A stretch of 64,000 bases of DNA from Flagellimonas oceani (lineage in GTDB: Bacteria; Bacteroidota; Bacteroidia; Flavobacteriales; Flavobacteriaceae): assembly GCF_011068285.1 (NCBI RefSeq), contig NZ_CP049616.1:848501-912500 (forward strand). The letters run 5' to 3'. The stretch's first letter is position 1. Each line of letters begins with the position of its first letter. This document shows, piece by piece, positions 41,907 through 51,210 of the stretch. The notes below the pieces were generated by a model. That model had not been told where the DNA came from, did not search any database, and saw only the letters and a program-made list of their open reading frames with translations. The position numbers and the translations under genes are program-made.

Positions 41907-41959
41907 TTAACTTTTAAAAAGCAAGTTAAAAAATAATTAACTTTTAATTTCAAAGTTAA
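41907..41959. promoter_or_regulatory. Paired inverted repeats, HxlR operators
   Basis: Two related inverted repeats, each built on TTAACTT...AAGTTAA: 41907-41929 and 41937-41959, 30 bp apart. They lie in the divergent promoter between the VOC gene and the HxlR gene. Confidence 0.7.
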
Positions 41960-41987
41960 AATATGTGTGATTTAATATATTTGAAGA

Positions 41988-42410
41988 ATGAAAATGAAAT
42001 CACATTGTCCCATAAACTACTCTCTGGAGCACTTTGGAGATAGATGGTCTTTACTAATTATCAGAGATTTAATGTTTAATGGAAAAAGGCACTACAATGA
42101 ATTTTTAGAATCAGGAGAAAAAATTTCTACAAGTGTTTTGGGAGACCGATTAAAACACTTGGAAGAAACCGGTATTATTAGTAAGGAAATAGATAGCGTC
42201 AAAAAGTCAAGAATTAGATACAGCCTTACCGAAAAGGGAATAAGTATGCTCCCGATTATGTTGGATATGGTTATGTGGGGTGGTCTATACGATAGTGAAA
42301 GTGATGTTAACAATGTTTTTTTGACTCAAGTGAATAATGAAAGAGAGTTGTTGATAAAATCAACACGAGAGCGACTGGAAAAGGAACATTTGGAAAAATC
42401 TAACTTATAA
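41988..42410 (+). CDS. HxlR family transcriptional regulator
   Basis: A 140-residue winged-helix regulator: CPINYSLEHFGDRWSLLIIRDLMFNGKRHYNEFLESGEKISTSVLGDRLKHLEETGIISKE. The conserved N-terminal Cys (Cys6) is present. It is related to the HxlR protein at 27448 but its operators differ. A thioesterase-like gene follows 6 bp later on the same strand, so the module comprises regulator, thioesterase and divergent VOC protein. Confidence 0.9.
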   Translation: MKMKSHCPINYSLEHFGDRWSLLIIRDLMFNGKRHYNEFLESGEKISTSVLGDRLKHLEETGIISKEIDSVKKSRIRYSLTEKGISMLPIMLDMVMWGGLYDSESDVNNVFLTQVNNERELLIKSTRERLEKEHLEKSNL

Positions 42411-42416
42411 GAATCT

Positions 42417-42839
42417 ATGGTTGACAAAAATCTTGAACCGATAAGAATAGTCTTCGAAGAAAAAATTCCAATGCACAAATTTTTAGGGTTAAAAGTAAAA
42501 GTTCTAAAAAAGAATTATGCAAAAATTAATATTCCTTTCAGGCAAGAATTAATTGGCGATTTTAGAAACAATCGTTGGCACGGAGGCATTATTGCTGCTA
42601 TACTAGATGCTGTCGGAGGGCTTGTAGGTGCTACACTTATAACATCTTCTGAAGATAAATTAGCGACCATAGATTTAAGAGTAGATTATTTAAAAGGTGC
42701 CAAGGCCCAAGACATTACCGTAGAGGGTACAACTGTTAAACTTGGGAATAGAATATTGGTGACACAAATGAAAGCTTTTCAGAATGGCCAATTCATAGCT
42801 GAAGGAAAAGGCGTCTATAGTTTAATTAGAAACAATTAA
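42417..42839 (+). CDS. PaaI-like hotdog thioesterase
   Basis: A 140-residue hotdog-fold protein of the PaaI/acyl-CoA thioesterase group: ELIGDFRNNRWHGGIIAAILDAVGGLVGATL contains the helix with the active-site Asp and the HGG turn, and ATIDLRVDYLKGAKAQDITVEGTTVKLGNRILVTQMKAFQNGQFIAEGKG completes the sheet. Cytosolic hydrolysis of aryl- or acyl-CoA is expected. Cotranscribed with the HxlR gene. Confidence 0.87.
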   Translation: MVDKNLEPIRIVFEEKIPMHKFLGLKVKVLKKNYAKINIPFRQELIGDFRNNRWHGGIIAAILDAVGGLVGATLITSSEDKLATIDLRVDYLKGAKAQDITVEGTTVKLGNRILVTQMKAFQNGQFIAEGKGVYSLIRNN

Positions 42840-42965
42840 ATTAAAGGCAATAGGCCATGGGAATTTGTGAACATTTTCCATCAAGCGTAAACTTCCCCAA
42901 AATATGCACACAACCATTTTCAATTTCTCCCATCATTGACCCAACGAATAATTTTTAAAATTAAA

Positions 42966-43487
42966 ATGAAAAAGATGTATTCAAGAACTATTGCAATGAT
43001 GTTTTTAATGGTAGGATTTTGGTCCTGTAATTCGGATGACGAAACCAATTGTCCGGAGGATTTTACAGGTTCCCTGGGAACTGGCGAGGAAGTATTGGTA
43101 GGGAAATGGCAACTTAAGGCCATCAAGGCCGAAGAAGCGCTTGATTTGACGGATGATGATACCGACAACCCTTCAAAAGACCTGTTCGCTCAATACAGTG
43201 CATGTCAAAAGGATGCATTCTATACTTTTGAAACGGATAGGACGTATGCCTATGAACAAGGCAAAACAGCTGAGGACTGTGAGAATACCTTTAGTTCGGA
43301 TGGAACGTGGAGGTTTGCGTCGAACACGCTGAACCTTGTCTCATCTTGTAGTGTTCAAAGCACCGGTTTGGAACTTAACGAGGACTTTACCGAGTTTACG
43401 TTTTCTGTCGATTATAAGATTTCTGAAGTGGATGGAAGCGTAGTACAGACCACTTTGGACTTTACCTATGCCTTGCTTGACGAATAA
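42966..43487 (+). CDS. Lipocalin-like lipoprotein
   Basis: A 173-residue lipoprotein with lipobox (MVGFWSC) after MKKMYSRTIAMMFLM. The mature domain has the features of small Bacteroidota lipocalin-like proteins: LVGKWQLKAIKAEEAL, CQKDAFYTFETDRTYAYEQG, SSDGTWRFASNTLNLVSS. Four cysteines could pair. The start at 42966 gives a clean signal; an upstream ATG adds ten residues. Single gene with a strong terminator. Confidence 0.8.
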   Translation: MKKMYSRTIAMMFLMVGFWSCNSDDETNCPEDFTGSLGTGEEVLVGKWQLKAIKAEEALDLTDDDTDNPSKDLFAQYSACQKDAFYTFETDRTYAYEQGKTAEDCENTFSSDGTWRFASNTLNLVSSCSVQSTGLELNEDFTEFTFSVDYKISEVDGSVVQTTLDFTYALLDE

Positions 43488-43559
43488 AGGGTTAATCACA
43501 GATTTTTTTGATAAGGATTTGCCTAAATCAGCTTAACTTTTTTAAGAGGTTAAATCAAT

Positions 43560-43590
43560 CCAGAGGGGCTAGCCCCTCTGGATTTTATTT
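43560..43590. terminator. Bidirectional-type terminator
   Basis: CCAGAGGGGCT and its perfect complement AGCCCCTCTGG form an 11-bp stem with no loop bases, followed by ATTTTATTTTTT on the plus strand. It lies between the lipoprotein gene and the converging aldehyde dehydrogenase gene. Confidence 0.85.
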
Positions 43591-43650
43591 TTTGTGAAGT
43601 CAGGTGTTTCCATGTCACATGCCTTATACGATAGAATTACGCACCATGAC

Positions 43651-45021
43651 TCAAGCCACCCAGACGGATTTCACATTGACGAATTCCCGAATACCATAAC
43701 TGGAAAGCTCCCTTCCATAGCCACTGTTCTTGATGCCTCCGAAGGGCAGCCTAGGGTCTGAAGCCACCAATTTATTGACAAAGCTACTGCCCGCTTCAAG
43801 TTCCAATGCCACTCTTTCGCCACGTTCCCTATCCGATGTGAGCACTCCCGACCCGAGACCAAATTGGGAGGTATTGGCCAATGCAATGGCTTCATGCTCG
43901 TCCTTAACCCTGATTACAGCGGCCACGGGACCAAAAAGTTCATTGTCAAAAGCTTCCATTCCGGGATGTACATCTGCCAAGATGGTGGCAGGATAGTAAG
44001 CTCCCTTTCCTTCCGGGATTTTTCCCCCAAGTAAAAGTCGACCACCTTGGGCAATGGTTTTTGTGACCTGTTCGTGTATTTCATCGCGCAAATCCACTCT
44101 CGCCATTGGTCCATAATAGGTGGATTCGTCCATGGGGTCTCCCATTTTAGCATTTGCCATTTTGGTGGTGAACATCTTCAGGAACGCATCGTAAATGGCG
44201 TCGAGGACAATAAAACGTTTGGCCGCTATACAGGTTTGCCCGTTGTTCTGCAATCTTCCCAGCACTGCAAGATCTGTTGCTTCTTCAAGGTCCACATCAT
44301 CCAGAACGATATAGGCATCGCTTCCGCCAAGTTCCAAAACCGTTTTTTTCAAATTGGCACCGGCAACGGTTGCGACCGACCGTCCTGCTGGGTCACTTCC
44401 TGTAAGGGTAACTGCCACGATACTTTTATCCTCTATAACCCCTTTGACATCTTTGGCATTGATGTTCAGATTGGTAAATACGCCTTCTGGAAATCCCGCT
44501 TTTATAAAGGCATCTTCCAAGGCAAATGCACATCCCTGCACATTGGAGGCGTGTTTCAAAACCCCGGTGTTCCCGGCCATAAGTGCAGGTGCAGCAAAGC
44601 GGATGACTTGGTAAAACGGGAAGTTCCAAGGCATCACGGCCAGAATGACTCCCATGGACTGAAACGTAACATAACTCTTTTTCGCCTCGGTATCCACTGT
44701 TTCCTTTCCAAGAAACCTTTCCACATTATCCGCATAAAAGCGGCATACCCAAGCACATTTTTCAATTTCCTTTCTTGCCTGTACAATGGTTTTTCCCATT
44801 TCGGTCGTGGCCAACCGGGCATAGGCTTCTTTGTTTTCCTCGAAGTGATCGGCAAGCGCATGCATGTGTTGCGACCGTTCCGTAAAGCTTGTTTGTTTCC
44901 AAGAAGTGTAGGCTTTCCTGGCCAAAGCTATCTTTTCTTTAGCTTTTGAAATCGCTATTCTTTCGTATTCGTTTATATTTTCCCCGGTCGCAGGGTTGAT
45001 CGTTATTGCGTTGCTCATCAT
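43651..45021 (-). CDS. NAD(P)-dependent aldehyde (succinate-semialdehyde type) dehydrogenase
   Basis: A 456-residue aldehyde dehydrogenase. The catalytic Cys is in NNGQTCIAAKRF, the general-base Glu in LELGGSDAY, and the SSA-dehydrogenase-like INPATGENINEYERI and FGGIKNSGYGRELSSYG ends are present. It is the second gene of an operon behind an acetolactate-synthase-like gene, overlapping or nearly so. The start is one of two consecutive ATGs (45021 or 45018). Physiological aldehyde not determinable. Confidence 0.9.
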   Translation of the reverse strand: MMSNAITINPATGENINEYERIAISKAKEKIALARKAYTSWKQTSFTERSQHMHALADHFEENKEAYARLATTEMGKTIVQARKEIEKCAWVCRFYADNVERFLGKETVDTEAKKSYVTFQSMGVILAVMPWNFPFYQVIRFAAPALMAGNTGVLKHASNVQGCAFALEDAFIKAGFPEGVFTNLNINAKDVKGVIEDKSIVAVTLTGSDPAGRSVATVAGANLKKTVLELGGSDAYIVLDDVDLEEATDLAVLGRLQNNGQTCIAAKRFIVLDAIYDAFLKMFTTKMANAKMGDPMDESTYYGPMARVDLRDEIHEQVTKTIAQGGRLLLGGKIPEGKGAYYPATILADVHPGMEAFDNELFGPVAAVIRVKDEHEAIALANTSQFGLGSGVLTSDRERGERVALELEAGSSFVNKLVASDPRLPFGGIKNSGYGRELSSYGIREFVNVKSVWVA

Positions 45022-45025
45022 ATTT

Positions 45026-46681
45026 TTATTTAAGTTCACTGGAATATTGTTTTATCAACTTGTTCAAAATCTCATGGTTAAGGGAATAATCTATGGCCAG
45101 ATCAATAAGATGGACCCCTTTGGAATTCATGGTGTTTTTCAAGGTTTGCTGGAATTCTGCTACCGAACCTGGTCGATAGCCTTTGGCACCAAAACTTTCG
45201 GCATATGTTACAAAGTCAGGGTTTCCATAGTCCAAACCAAATTTCTTGAATCCTAGATCCTCCTGCTTCCACTGAATCATGCCATAGGCATTATCGTTCA
45301 AAATGATGACGATCAGGTCAAGTTGCATGCGTATTGCGGTTTCCAATTCCTGGGAGTTCATCATAAATCCTCCATCCCCGTTTATGGATATCACCTTTTT
45401 ATCCGGATGTAACTGCTTTGCTATCAAGGCCGATGGCAAACCGGCTCCCATGGTCGCCAAAGCATTGTCCAGGAGCAAGCTATTTTGTACATAGGCCGGG
45501 TAATTCCGGGCAAACCATATTTTATACATCCCATTGTCCAAAGTGACAATACCATCATCCGGGAGCACATCACGTATGATTTTTACCAAACGCTGGGGTA
45601 AAATGGGAAAGCGATCGTCCTCTCCGTAGGTTGTCAGCCGCTCCTTGACGTTTGCTTTTATTTGGAGAAAGAAATCCATATTCCAACTGTTGGCCATGGG
45701 TTTTAACTTCTCGGTCAATTGGGAGACACTATGGGCAATATCTCCTATAACATTCAACTGGGGGAAGTAGACCTCATCTATTTCTGCCGGAAAAAAATTG
45801 AGGTGAATCACTTTGCGATTGTCCTCAGGTTGCATAAAAAATGGGGGTTTTTCAATGGTATCGTGCCCAACGTTGATAATAAGGTCCGCTTTTTTAATGG
45901 CCTCGTGTAAAAAATCGTGATCGGACAACGCAGCTGTTCCTAGGTATAGTGGATGGCGTTCGTCAATAATTCCTTTTCCCATTTGGGTATTGAAAAAAGG
46001 AATCCCCAAGGTCTCAACAAATTGTGTAAGCGCAATACTTGCCCTTTTTCTATTGGCCCCTGCACCAATAAGTACGATGGGCCGTTTCGCCCTTTCAATC
46101 ATATCGGCAGCCTGTTGCACGGTATTGTCACCGGCATAGGGAATCTTAAAATCGACCACCTCAAATATCCTAGGGTTTTGCACCTCCTCTTCTGCAATGT
46201 CCTCGGGAAGCTCAATATGAACCGCTCCGGGTCTTTCCTCTTGGGCCAACCGAAATGCTTCCCTAACGATGGAAGGGATATGGGAACCATGGGTGACCTG
46301 CCTGGTATACTTGGTGAGCGGGTTCATCATTTTGACGACATCCAGAATTTGAAATTTTCCCTGCTTGCTCTTTTTGATGGGCTTTTGCCCGGTGATCATC
46401 ACCATGGGCATGGCCCCCAATTGGGCATAGGCAGCAGAAGTCACTAAATTGGTGGCACCGGGACCGAGCGTAGAGAGACAGACCCCGGCCTTACCGGTCA
46501 ACCTGCCATACGTTGCAGCCATAAATCCGGCACCCTGTTCGTGCCTTGTAAGGACCAACTCGATTTTTTCGGATTTTCTTATGGACTCCAAAAAGGCTAG
46601 ATTTTCCTCTCCTGGAAGGCCAAAAATATATTCAACTCCCTCGTTTTCCAAAGCTTTGATAAATAGGTCTGATGCTTTCAT
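45026..46681 (-). CDS. Acetolactate-synthase-like ThDP enzyme
   Basis: A 551-residue thiamine-diphosphate enzyme with the layout of the acetolactate synthase large subunit (AlsS/IlvB-like). It begins KASDLFIKALENEGVEYIFGLPGEENLAFLE with the catalytic Glu in LVLTRHEQGAGFMAATYGRLTG; the ThDP motif is GDGGFMMNSQELETAIRMQLDLIVIILNDNAYG. No regulatory subunit gene follows, so a catabolic AlsS-type role (pyruvate to acetolactate) or another ThDP decarboxylase or ligase is possible. The aldehyde dehydrogenase gene follows immediately, which could oxidise an aldehyde produced by decarboxylation. Confidence 0.85.
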   Translation of the reverse strand: MKASDLFIKALENEGVEYIFGLPGEENLAFLESIRKSEKIELVLTRHEQGAGFMAATYGRLTGKAGVCLSTLGPGATNLVTSAAYAQLGAMPMVMITGQKPIKKSKQGKFQILDVVKMMNPLTKYTRQVTHGSHIPSIVREAFRLAQEERPGAVHIELPEDIAEEEVQNPRIFEVVDFKIPYAGDNTVQQAADMIERAKRPIVLIGAGANRKRASIALTQFVETLGIPFFNTQMGKGIIDERHPLYLGTAALSDHDFLHEAIKKADLIINVGHDTIEKPPFFMQPEDNRKVIHLNFFPAEIDEVYFPQLNVIGDIAHSVSQLTEKLKPMANSWNMDFFLQIKANVKERLTTYGEDDRFPILPQRLVKIIRDVLPDDGIVTLDNGMYKIWFARNYPAYVQNSLLLDNALATMGAGLPSALIAKQLHPDKKVISINGDGGFMMNSQELETAIRMQLDLIVIILNDNAYGMIQWKQEDLGFKKFGLDYGNPDFVTYAESFGAKGYRPGSVAEFQQTLKNTMNSKGVHLIDLAIDYSLNHEILNKLIKQYSSELK

Positions 46682-46803
46682 TGTTCTTCGAATATCAATT
46701 TAGGTACACAGATCTGTTGTGTAAGGTGAACATACGTACTTTCACCGTAATGCCAATATATTTTTCTTTCATTTTTTTGCCCGTAAAATTGATTTTGATT
46801 TAT

Positions 46804-47737
46804 TTATGGCCGTACCACAATTTTCCCAACGGTTCTACCGGTCTCCTGTTGTTGATGGGCCTCCTGTACCTGATCAAAACCATAGGTCTTGAAAATGTGC
46901 GGTCTCAGGATGCCCTGTTCCAAGAACGATGCTATCTGTTCCATGTCCCCGCCATTGGATTCCACCAGGATGAAATACCCTTTTACCCCTTTGCCCGCTG
47001 CCCTAGCGGTCACTTCCTCGTTCAGGCCGGTTGGGATGCTGATGATCGTACCGCCTTCCTTGGTCACTTCCAGGGAACGGTCGATGTTTTCACCTCCAAT
47101 GGTATCGAGGACAAAATCAAATTCCCTGGGGTGTGCGCCCCAATCGTAGCCGTTATGGTCAATGTGGCCATCGGCTCCCAGGCCCAGTACAAAATCCCTG
47201 TTTTTTGCAGAGGATGTGCCGACCACCGTTGCCCCCAAATGTTTGGCGATCTGGACCGCGATGTGTCCCACTCCCCCGGAAGCGGCATGGATAAGGACCT
47301 TTTGGCCTTTCTGGACCTTGGCGTTGGAGACCAGGGCCTGCCAAGCGGTCAGGGCCACCAAGGTCGTTGCGGCGGCCTCTTCATGGGTGGTTCTGGGGTT
47401 TGAGTGCGAGCTGTGATGCCGGGGCCGCTACATATTCCGCATAGGCCCTGCCATGCCCGGGAAAGTTCACCATCCCGAACACCTCGTCGCCGATTTGGAA
47501 CTTGGGGTCTTTGCTCTCGACCACCGTACCTGAAACGTCCCAGCCCAAGATAAGGGGACTCTCCTCCTTGATGCGTCCATATATGCCCTTTCCGTTACGG
47601 GTCTTTATATCGACAGGGTTGATGCTTATCGCCTTGGCCAGTATCAATACCTCCCCGGATGTGATGTTCGGTCTATCGACCTCTTGTATGGCCAAGTTTT
47701 CTGCACCCCCGGGTGCTTGTAATACAATTGCTTTCAT
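46804..47737 (-). pseudogene. MDR quinone oxidoreductase, frameshifted duplicate
   Basis: A zeta-crystallin-like NADPH:quinone oxidoreductase gene broken by a 2-bp deletion. The N-terminal part (47737 down to about 47390) reads MKAIVLQAPGGAENL...LALKPQNHP and then leaves frame; the C-terminal part (ending at 46804) resumes at VALTAWQALVSN with the cofactor motif AASGGVGHIAVQIAKHLGA. Compared with the intact copy at 51211, the sequence TGGGTGATGTTCTGG is TGGGTGGTTCTGG here. Apart from that the proteins differ at about a dozen positions, several of them at the two ends. Confidence 0.88.
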
Positions 47738-47777
47738 ATGCTGTTGTTTTCATCTGTTGGTTGTTCACTAAGCATGC

Positions 47778-48107
47778 TCAAATCACAAAGGAAGTTACTT
47801 GATGGATCAAGCCATCCTTAAATTTCCAAACGTCACAAAAGGAACTTTTTTTTGGTGCGCCGTCCTGTTCAAATACGATCTGGCCAAGCTCCACAACAAA
47901 TTCTTTTTCCGTGATATAATTTTCTGTGGTAAATACCACTCCATCATATGTGGAGCCTATGTATTCAAGTACCTCAATCTTTCCTTGAAAGGTACGCTCA
48001 CCTACGTTTTCCCATTTGATGTCGTCGCTACAGTAGGTGATGAATTTTTCATAGTTTCCATCTCCCAATACTTTGTTCGCTTTTTTAAAAATGTCTAGGT
48101 TACTCAT
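47778..48107 (-). CDS. SnoaL/NTF2-like protein
   Basis: A 109-residue NTF2-fold protein: LDIFKKANKVLGDGNYEKFITYCSDDIKWENVGERTFQGKIEVLEYI and the final FCDVWKFKDGLIHQVTSFVI match small SnoaL-like proteins. Such proteins serve as isomerases, cyclases or ligand binders. It lies 41 bp upstream of the frameshifted quinone oxidoreductase on the same strand. Function unknown. A partial gene at 63731 encodes another NTF2-like protein. Confidence 0.8.
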   Translation of the reverse strand: MSNLDIFKKANKVLGDGNYEKFITYCSDDIKWENVGERTFQGKIEVLEYIGSTYDGVVFTTENYITEKEFVVELGQIVFEQDGAPKKSSFCDVWKFKDGLIHQVTSFVI

Positions 48108-48132
48108 ATCCGATCTTGGTTTAATGCCTGTT

Positions 48133-48210
48133 TTAATTGTTTATCTGTACGCCAATCTTTCCATAGAAATTATCAGTGGGGTAGAACCCTTATAACACTG
48201 CTGCTTTCAT
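48133..48210 (-). pseudogene. Deletion relic of an MDR quinone oxidoreductase
   Basis: The minus strand starts ATG and reads MKAAVL, then TAA, then in the same frame GFYPTDNFYGKIGVQINN and TAA. The first six residues equal the start of the oxidoreductase at 53550-54524 (MKAAVLKEFG), and the second half matches its end (TGDKNFYGKIGIEVTKEM). So both ends of a gene survive with about 900 bp removed from the middle. Confidence 0.75.
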
Positions 48211-48222
48211 GATTGTATTTTT

Positions 48223-48288
48223 TTAGTTGATTTCGCTGTCCTTCCCAGTTACCGTGGCCACCGACAAATCCTTGTCTTTAACTTTCAT
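48223..48288 (-). CDS. Tiny frame, 21 codons
   Basis: MKVKDKDLSVATVTGKDSEIN, overlapping the stop of the frame upstream by ATGA. Could be a remnant or a coupled microprotein; little supports either. Confidence 0.2.
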   Translation of the reverse strand: MKVKDKDLSVATVTGKDSEIN

Positions 48289-48401
48289 TGTTGGTCCATT
48301 CGTTCTTTTTTCTCCCTTTCCATTTTGGAATGCTCCATTTTCATACGGAAAAGCAGGAAGGGTATGGCCAATAGAAAGAGAATAAATTTGATATGCTTCA
48401 T
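48285..48401 (-). CDS. Possible small membrane protein, 38 residues
   Basis: MKHIKFILFLLAIPFLLFRMKMEH followed by a charged tail KMEREKKERMDQQ: one membrane helix and a cytosolic basic/acidic tail. It overlaps the next tiny frame by ATGA. It has the look of a real small membrane protein, though no family is recognised and the region shows gene decay. Confidence 0.35.
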   Translation of the reverse strand: MKHIKFILFLLAIPFLLFRMKMEHSKMEREKKERMDQQ

Positions 48402-48892
48402 TTCAATTTTTATTGGATTAATAAGTTACTCAGTGTTCATAATTCTTGATCGATCAAGAAACCACACCATTAATTTAATGTTCCCCTTTAGGATTTAGGT
48501 GTCTTTACGGTGCTCTAATGCATAAAATTTATTGTATTGCCATTTGGACACGCTTCATGGATGACCATTTCTATGCCAAAGACATAAATATTTGTAAATC
48601 AACACGTTATATTTAAAAATGAAATGATTGTATTTCCTATTTGTCATACTTTTCCATTATTTGAGAAATGCAATTGTGCTTTCGGCGCAATGGGCTGGAA
48701 CCGACACTACGGTTACGATATATATTAAGAATCAAGACCCTGGTGCCCCAAATGTTGATTTGTTATTTAACCTTGGTGGATTGGCAGCACCAGAATGCAA
48801 TCTTTTAATAAACAGTGAAGCAAAAAAACTGCATTTCATAACGGTTTTCCTTAATTCAAAAATGTAAGTTTAACTACGTTTATTCATTCTAT

Positions 48893-49906
48893 TTAGAAGA
48901 AATAGATTATGGCAATTAAAAAAGAAGATAGGCTTTTTGAATTTGCACCGTCAGCGTCAAAATAGGGTTCAAAATCGCTTCCCCAAGAGTCTAGTCTAAT
49001 TTCCGGCTTAATAATTAAATTCTCAACGGTATAACTTCCGGTTAGTGTCAATGCCAAAACACTGGGATTGTCAGAAACGGCTTCAGATTTGGTTGAAAAA
49101 TATTCACCTCTCAAGCCAACTGAGAAGTCATCGGAGGTTGCATACTGTGGGTAAAGCGCAACGCCGGAAAAGCCTTCACCATCATTATCCGCATATGCGG
49201 CATTTATACCTAAATATAGATTGTCGGTTAATTCAAAACCCGCTGTATAATCTATTTCAAAGCCTAGAAATTCACCCCCATCATAATAAAAATTTAAAAA
49301 CTGCCCAGCATATCCCAATTGCGCTCCGGTCGAATAAACACCTGTTAAATTGCTATTAATGTCTGTAACGTTCATAAAGGCAAGCATTAAACTAAAATCG
49401 TCAGAAAGGCTGAAATCAGCTTTTACCCCGATATGTGAAAATGGACCATTGGAGGTTAAATAAGAGGTACTATAGTTAAAATTTCCTACCGGTGAAATTA
49501 ACTCATAACCCAGATAGGTATTAAAACGACCCGCCGTTAACCTTGTTGACTCACTTACCTTCCAATAGGCATAAATTTGATTCAAATTATATCCACCCGT
49601 AGCAAAATCACCTCTTGGCCCAAAAACAATGTCCGCAACAGCACCAGTTTTTTCGCCCTCATATGTTGCAATAATGTTGACCATACCCAGTGCAAAACCT
49701 AATTCATCTGCAAATGCGGTTCCAAAAGATTGTTGCGTAGTATCGGGCGCGGTCAAATTTGTCTGATAATAGGCATCAATTGATCCACTAAAATGAACAG
49801 ATTTTTTTACTTTAGGTTCCTGACCCCGTAATCCGGCCGCAGCGAATAACATCAGTCCCGATGCAAGGATGCTTTTTACGTATTTTGTGTTGCTAATGGT
49901 TTTCAT
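48893..49906 (-). CDS. Outer-membrane beta-barrel protein (BBP2-like porin)
   Basis: A 337-residue barrel with a signal peptide (ending AAAGLRGQ). SVHFSGSIDAYYQTNL, RFNTYLGYELISPVGNFNYSTSYLTSNGPFSHIGVKADFSLSDDFSLMLAFMNVTD and the alternating strands to the terminal Phe (SFLIAIIYFF) match putative porins of the beta-barrel porin-2 kind. It would let small solutes through the outer membrane. Single gene with about 275 bp of upstream sequence. Confidence 0.85.
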   Translation of the reverse strand: MKTISNTKYVKSILASGLMLFAAAGLRGQEPKVKKSVHFSGSIDAYYQTNLTAPDTTQQSFGTAFADELGFALGMVNIIATYEGEKTGAVADIVFGPRGDFATGGYNLNQIYAYWKVSESTRLTAGRFNTYLGYELISPVGNFNYSTSYLTSNGPFSHIGVKADFSLSDDFSLMLAFMNVTDINSNLTGVYSTGAQLGYAGQFLNFYYDGGEFLGFEIDYTAGFELTDNLYLGINAAYADNDGEGFSGVALYPQYATSDDFSVGLRGEYFSTKSEAVSDNPSVLALTLTGSYTVENLIIKPEIRLDSWGSDFEPYFDADGANSKSLSSFLIAIIYFF

Positions 49907-50289
49907 AGAGTTAGATTTTAATCGAGTAGTTGTTATTTATTTGAATTTGTGTTATTGTTCCAATATTGTTGGTTTCTTAAGTTTCTGAATTTTAGTTGGT
50001 TGCGTTTTACGGCAGAACTGAATTGAATGCTAGTTTTGAATCAGAATTTGACCATCCATCTTTTAAGGTAAATATGTTACACCCCGTTGATCTCAATGCT
50101 TATTTTGAGTAAGTCCAATAGTATTTGTTTCCAATTTTAAAGGGGGAAATGAGCTATTACGCTTTAGTCTAATTACTAACATTGTACCAAAAAATTAATT
50201 TACTGATAGTCAGTTTAATAGGTCATTTTTTGGCTTCTATTGAATTCTATTCTTTAATAAATTTCTCATATTTAATAAATTTGAAATTT

Positions 50290-50833
50290 GTTTTATGTGG
50301 AAAGGCGGAGTCCAAGGACTTAGAAACTGGGGACATTCCCTCCCTCAAGCTTTTTGGGGGGTATAAAGAGTTCAGGAGCTTTAAAGGGTTTAATTCTTCA
50401 CCTAAAGCATATTCGGGGTACACAACTTACCTGACCCAAGAAGGTGAGAAAACAGGATTTGGGTATGTGGTACCAAGTCTTTCTATTTCATCCTTCCGGT
50501 ATCTTGGTGCTGGGCTCAAAACTAAAGGGCCATATCAATTTTGGAAAGGATTTTTCGCTTTATCAAAACACCGATCTACGGCTGAACATCAAAAGGTTTA
50601 AAACCAATGTCATTCCAATAGTCGTCGGAGTCTATGGTGGTTTTGACTATAGCCGGGTCTGGACGGCCAAGGACACTTCCAATCTATGGCATACCTCTTA
50701 CGGTGGCGGTATTTATGTAAACGGTCTTAACCTGATTACTTCACGGGTGTCTTTGTTCAGTGGCAGTAATGGTGCCCGCATCAACTTTAATTTTAAGGAA
50801 TTTGGTTTTGGAATGCAGCTATGGAGCACTTAG
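50290..50833 (+). pseudogene. Broken outer-membrane surface-antigen (Omp85-like) barrel
   Basis: Two frames carry one protein. The last part (frame starting before 50560) reads INFGKDFSLYQNTDLRLNIKRFKTNVIPIVVGVYGGFDYSRVWTAKD...WHTSYGGGIYVNGLNLITSRVSLFSGSNGARINFNFKEFGFGM, the typical end of a bacterial surface-antigen barrel. The preceding part (DIPSLKLFGGYKEFRSF...) is in another frame and has the same low-complexity, aromatic look. The start and any N-terminal enzyme or POTRA domains are absent. The gene is a 3' fragment with at least one frameshift. Confidence 0.65.
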
Positions 50834-51210
50834 AATATGAAGGGACTTGGATTTTGCAGCGATCAGAGCACCGTTAGTACAAAAAAAGGAAGCTGGAAAC
50901 AGCTCCCTTTTTATGGTCATCTTCTACAATGATATTTTTTCCCTACATTACACGTTATAGAGTGTTTAAGGTACTGGGTAAGTATGAAGGTTCCTGTAAG
51001 CGAAGGCCACTGAAAAATAAGGATCAGATAGTGCTTAAGAGTTGATTTTTATCCCTCCAAAAGGCCTTGGGTTTTTGAGATACTCCCTATAACTCTTCTT
51101 CTCTACCTTAGGGGGCACGAAGCCCGCCCAAATTCCAGGAAGCAATTTCTGGGATTCTTTCCCACATATAGCCGTATGGTATGATTTATGGCATCGCATA
51201 GGTTCCGATG
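50834..51210. other. Intergenic region with terminator
   Basis: About 375 bp. Besides the terminator at 50881-50912, nothing recognised. Confidence 0.5.
50881..50912 (+). terminator. Rho-independent terminator
   Basis: GGAAGCTG and CAGCTCCC (one mismatch) around a GAAA loop, with A7 before and T5 after. It is 48 bp after the end of the barrel pseudogene and can work in either direction. Confidence 0.75.

Larger units (their letters stand above)
48108..48892. other. Decayed intergenic region
   Basis: Contains a deletion relic of a quinone oxidoreductase (48133-48210) and two tiny overlapping minus-strand frames (48223-48401). The remainder up to the porin gene is AT-rich; a 79-codon plus-strand frame there is not convincing. 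Confidence 0.6.

Noticed and set aside
44047..44949. 300-codon open frame on the plus strand
   Set aside because: It is antisense to the aldehyde dehydrogenase gene, whose motifs are unmistakable; the translation is rich in Cys and His and looks like a shadow frame.
48628..48867. 79-codon plus-strand frame before the porin gene
   Set aside because: It has no recognised domain, no good ribosome-binding site and no family resemblance; it lies in a decayed region.
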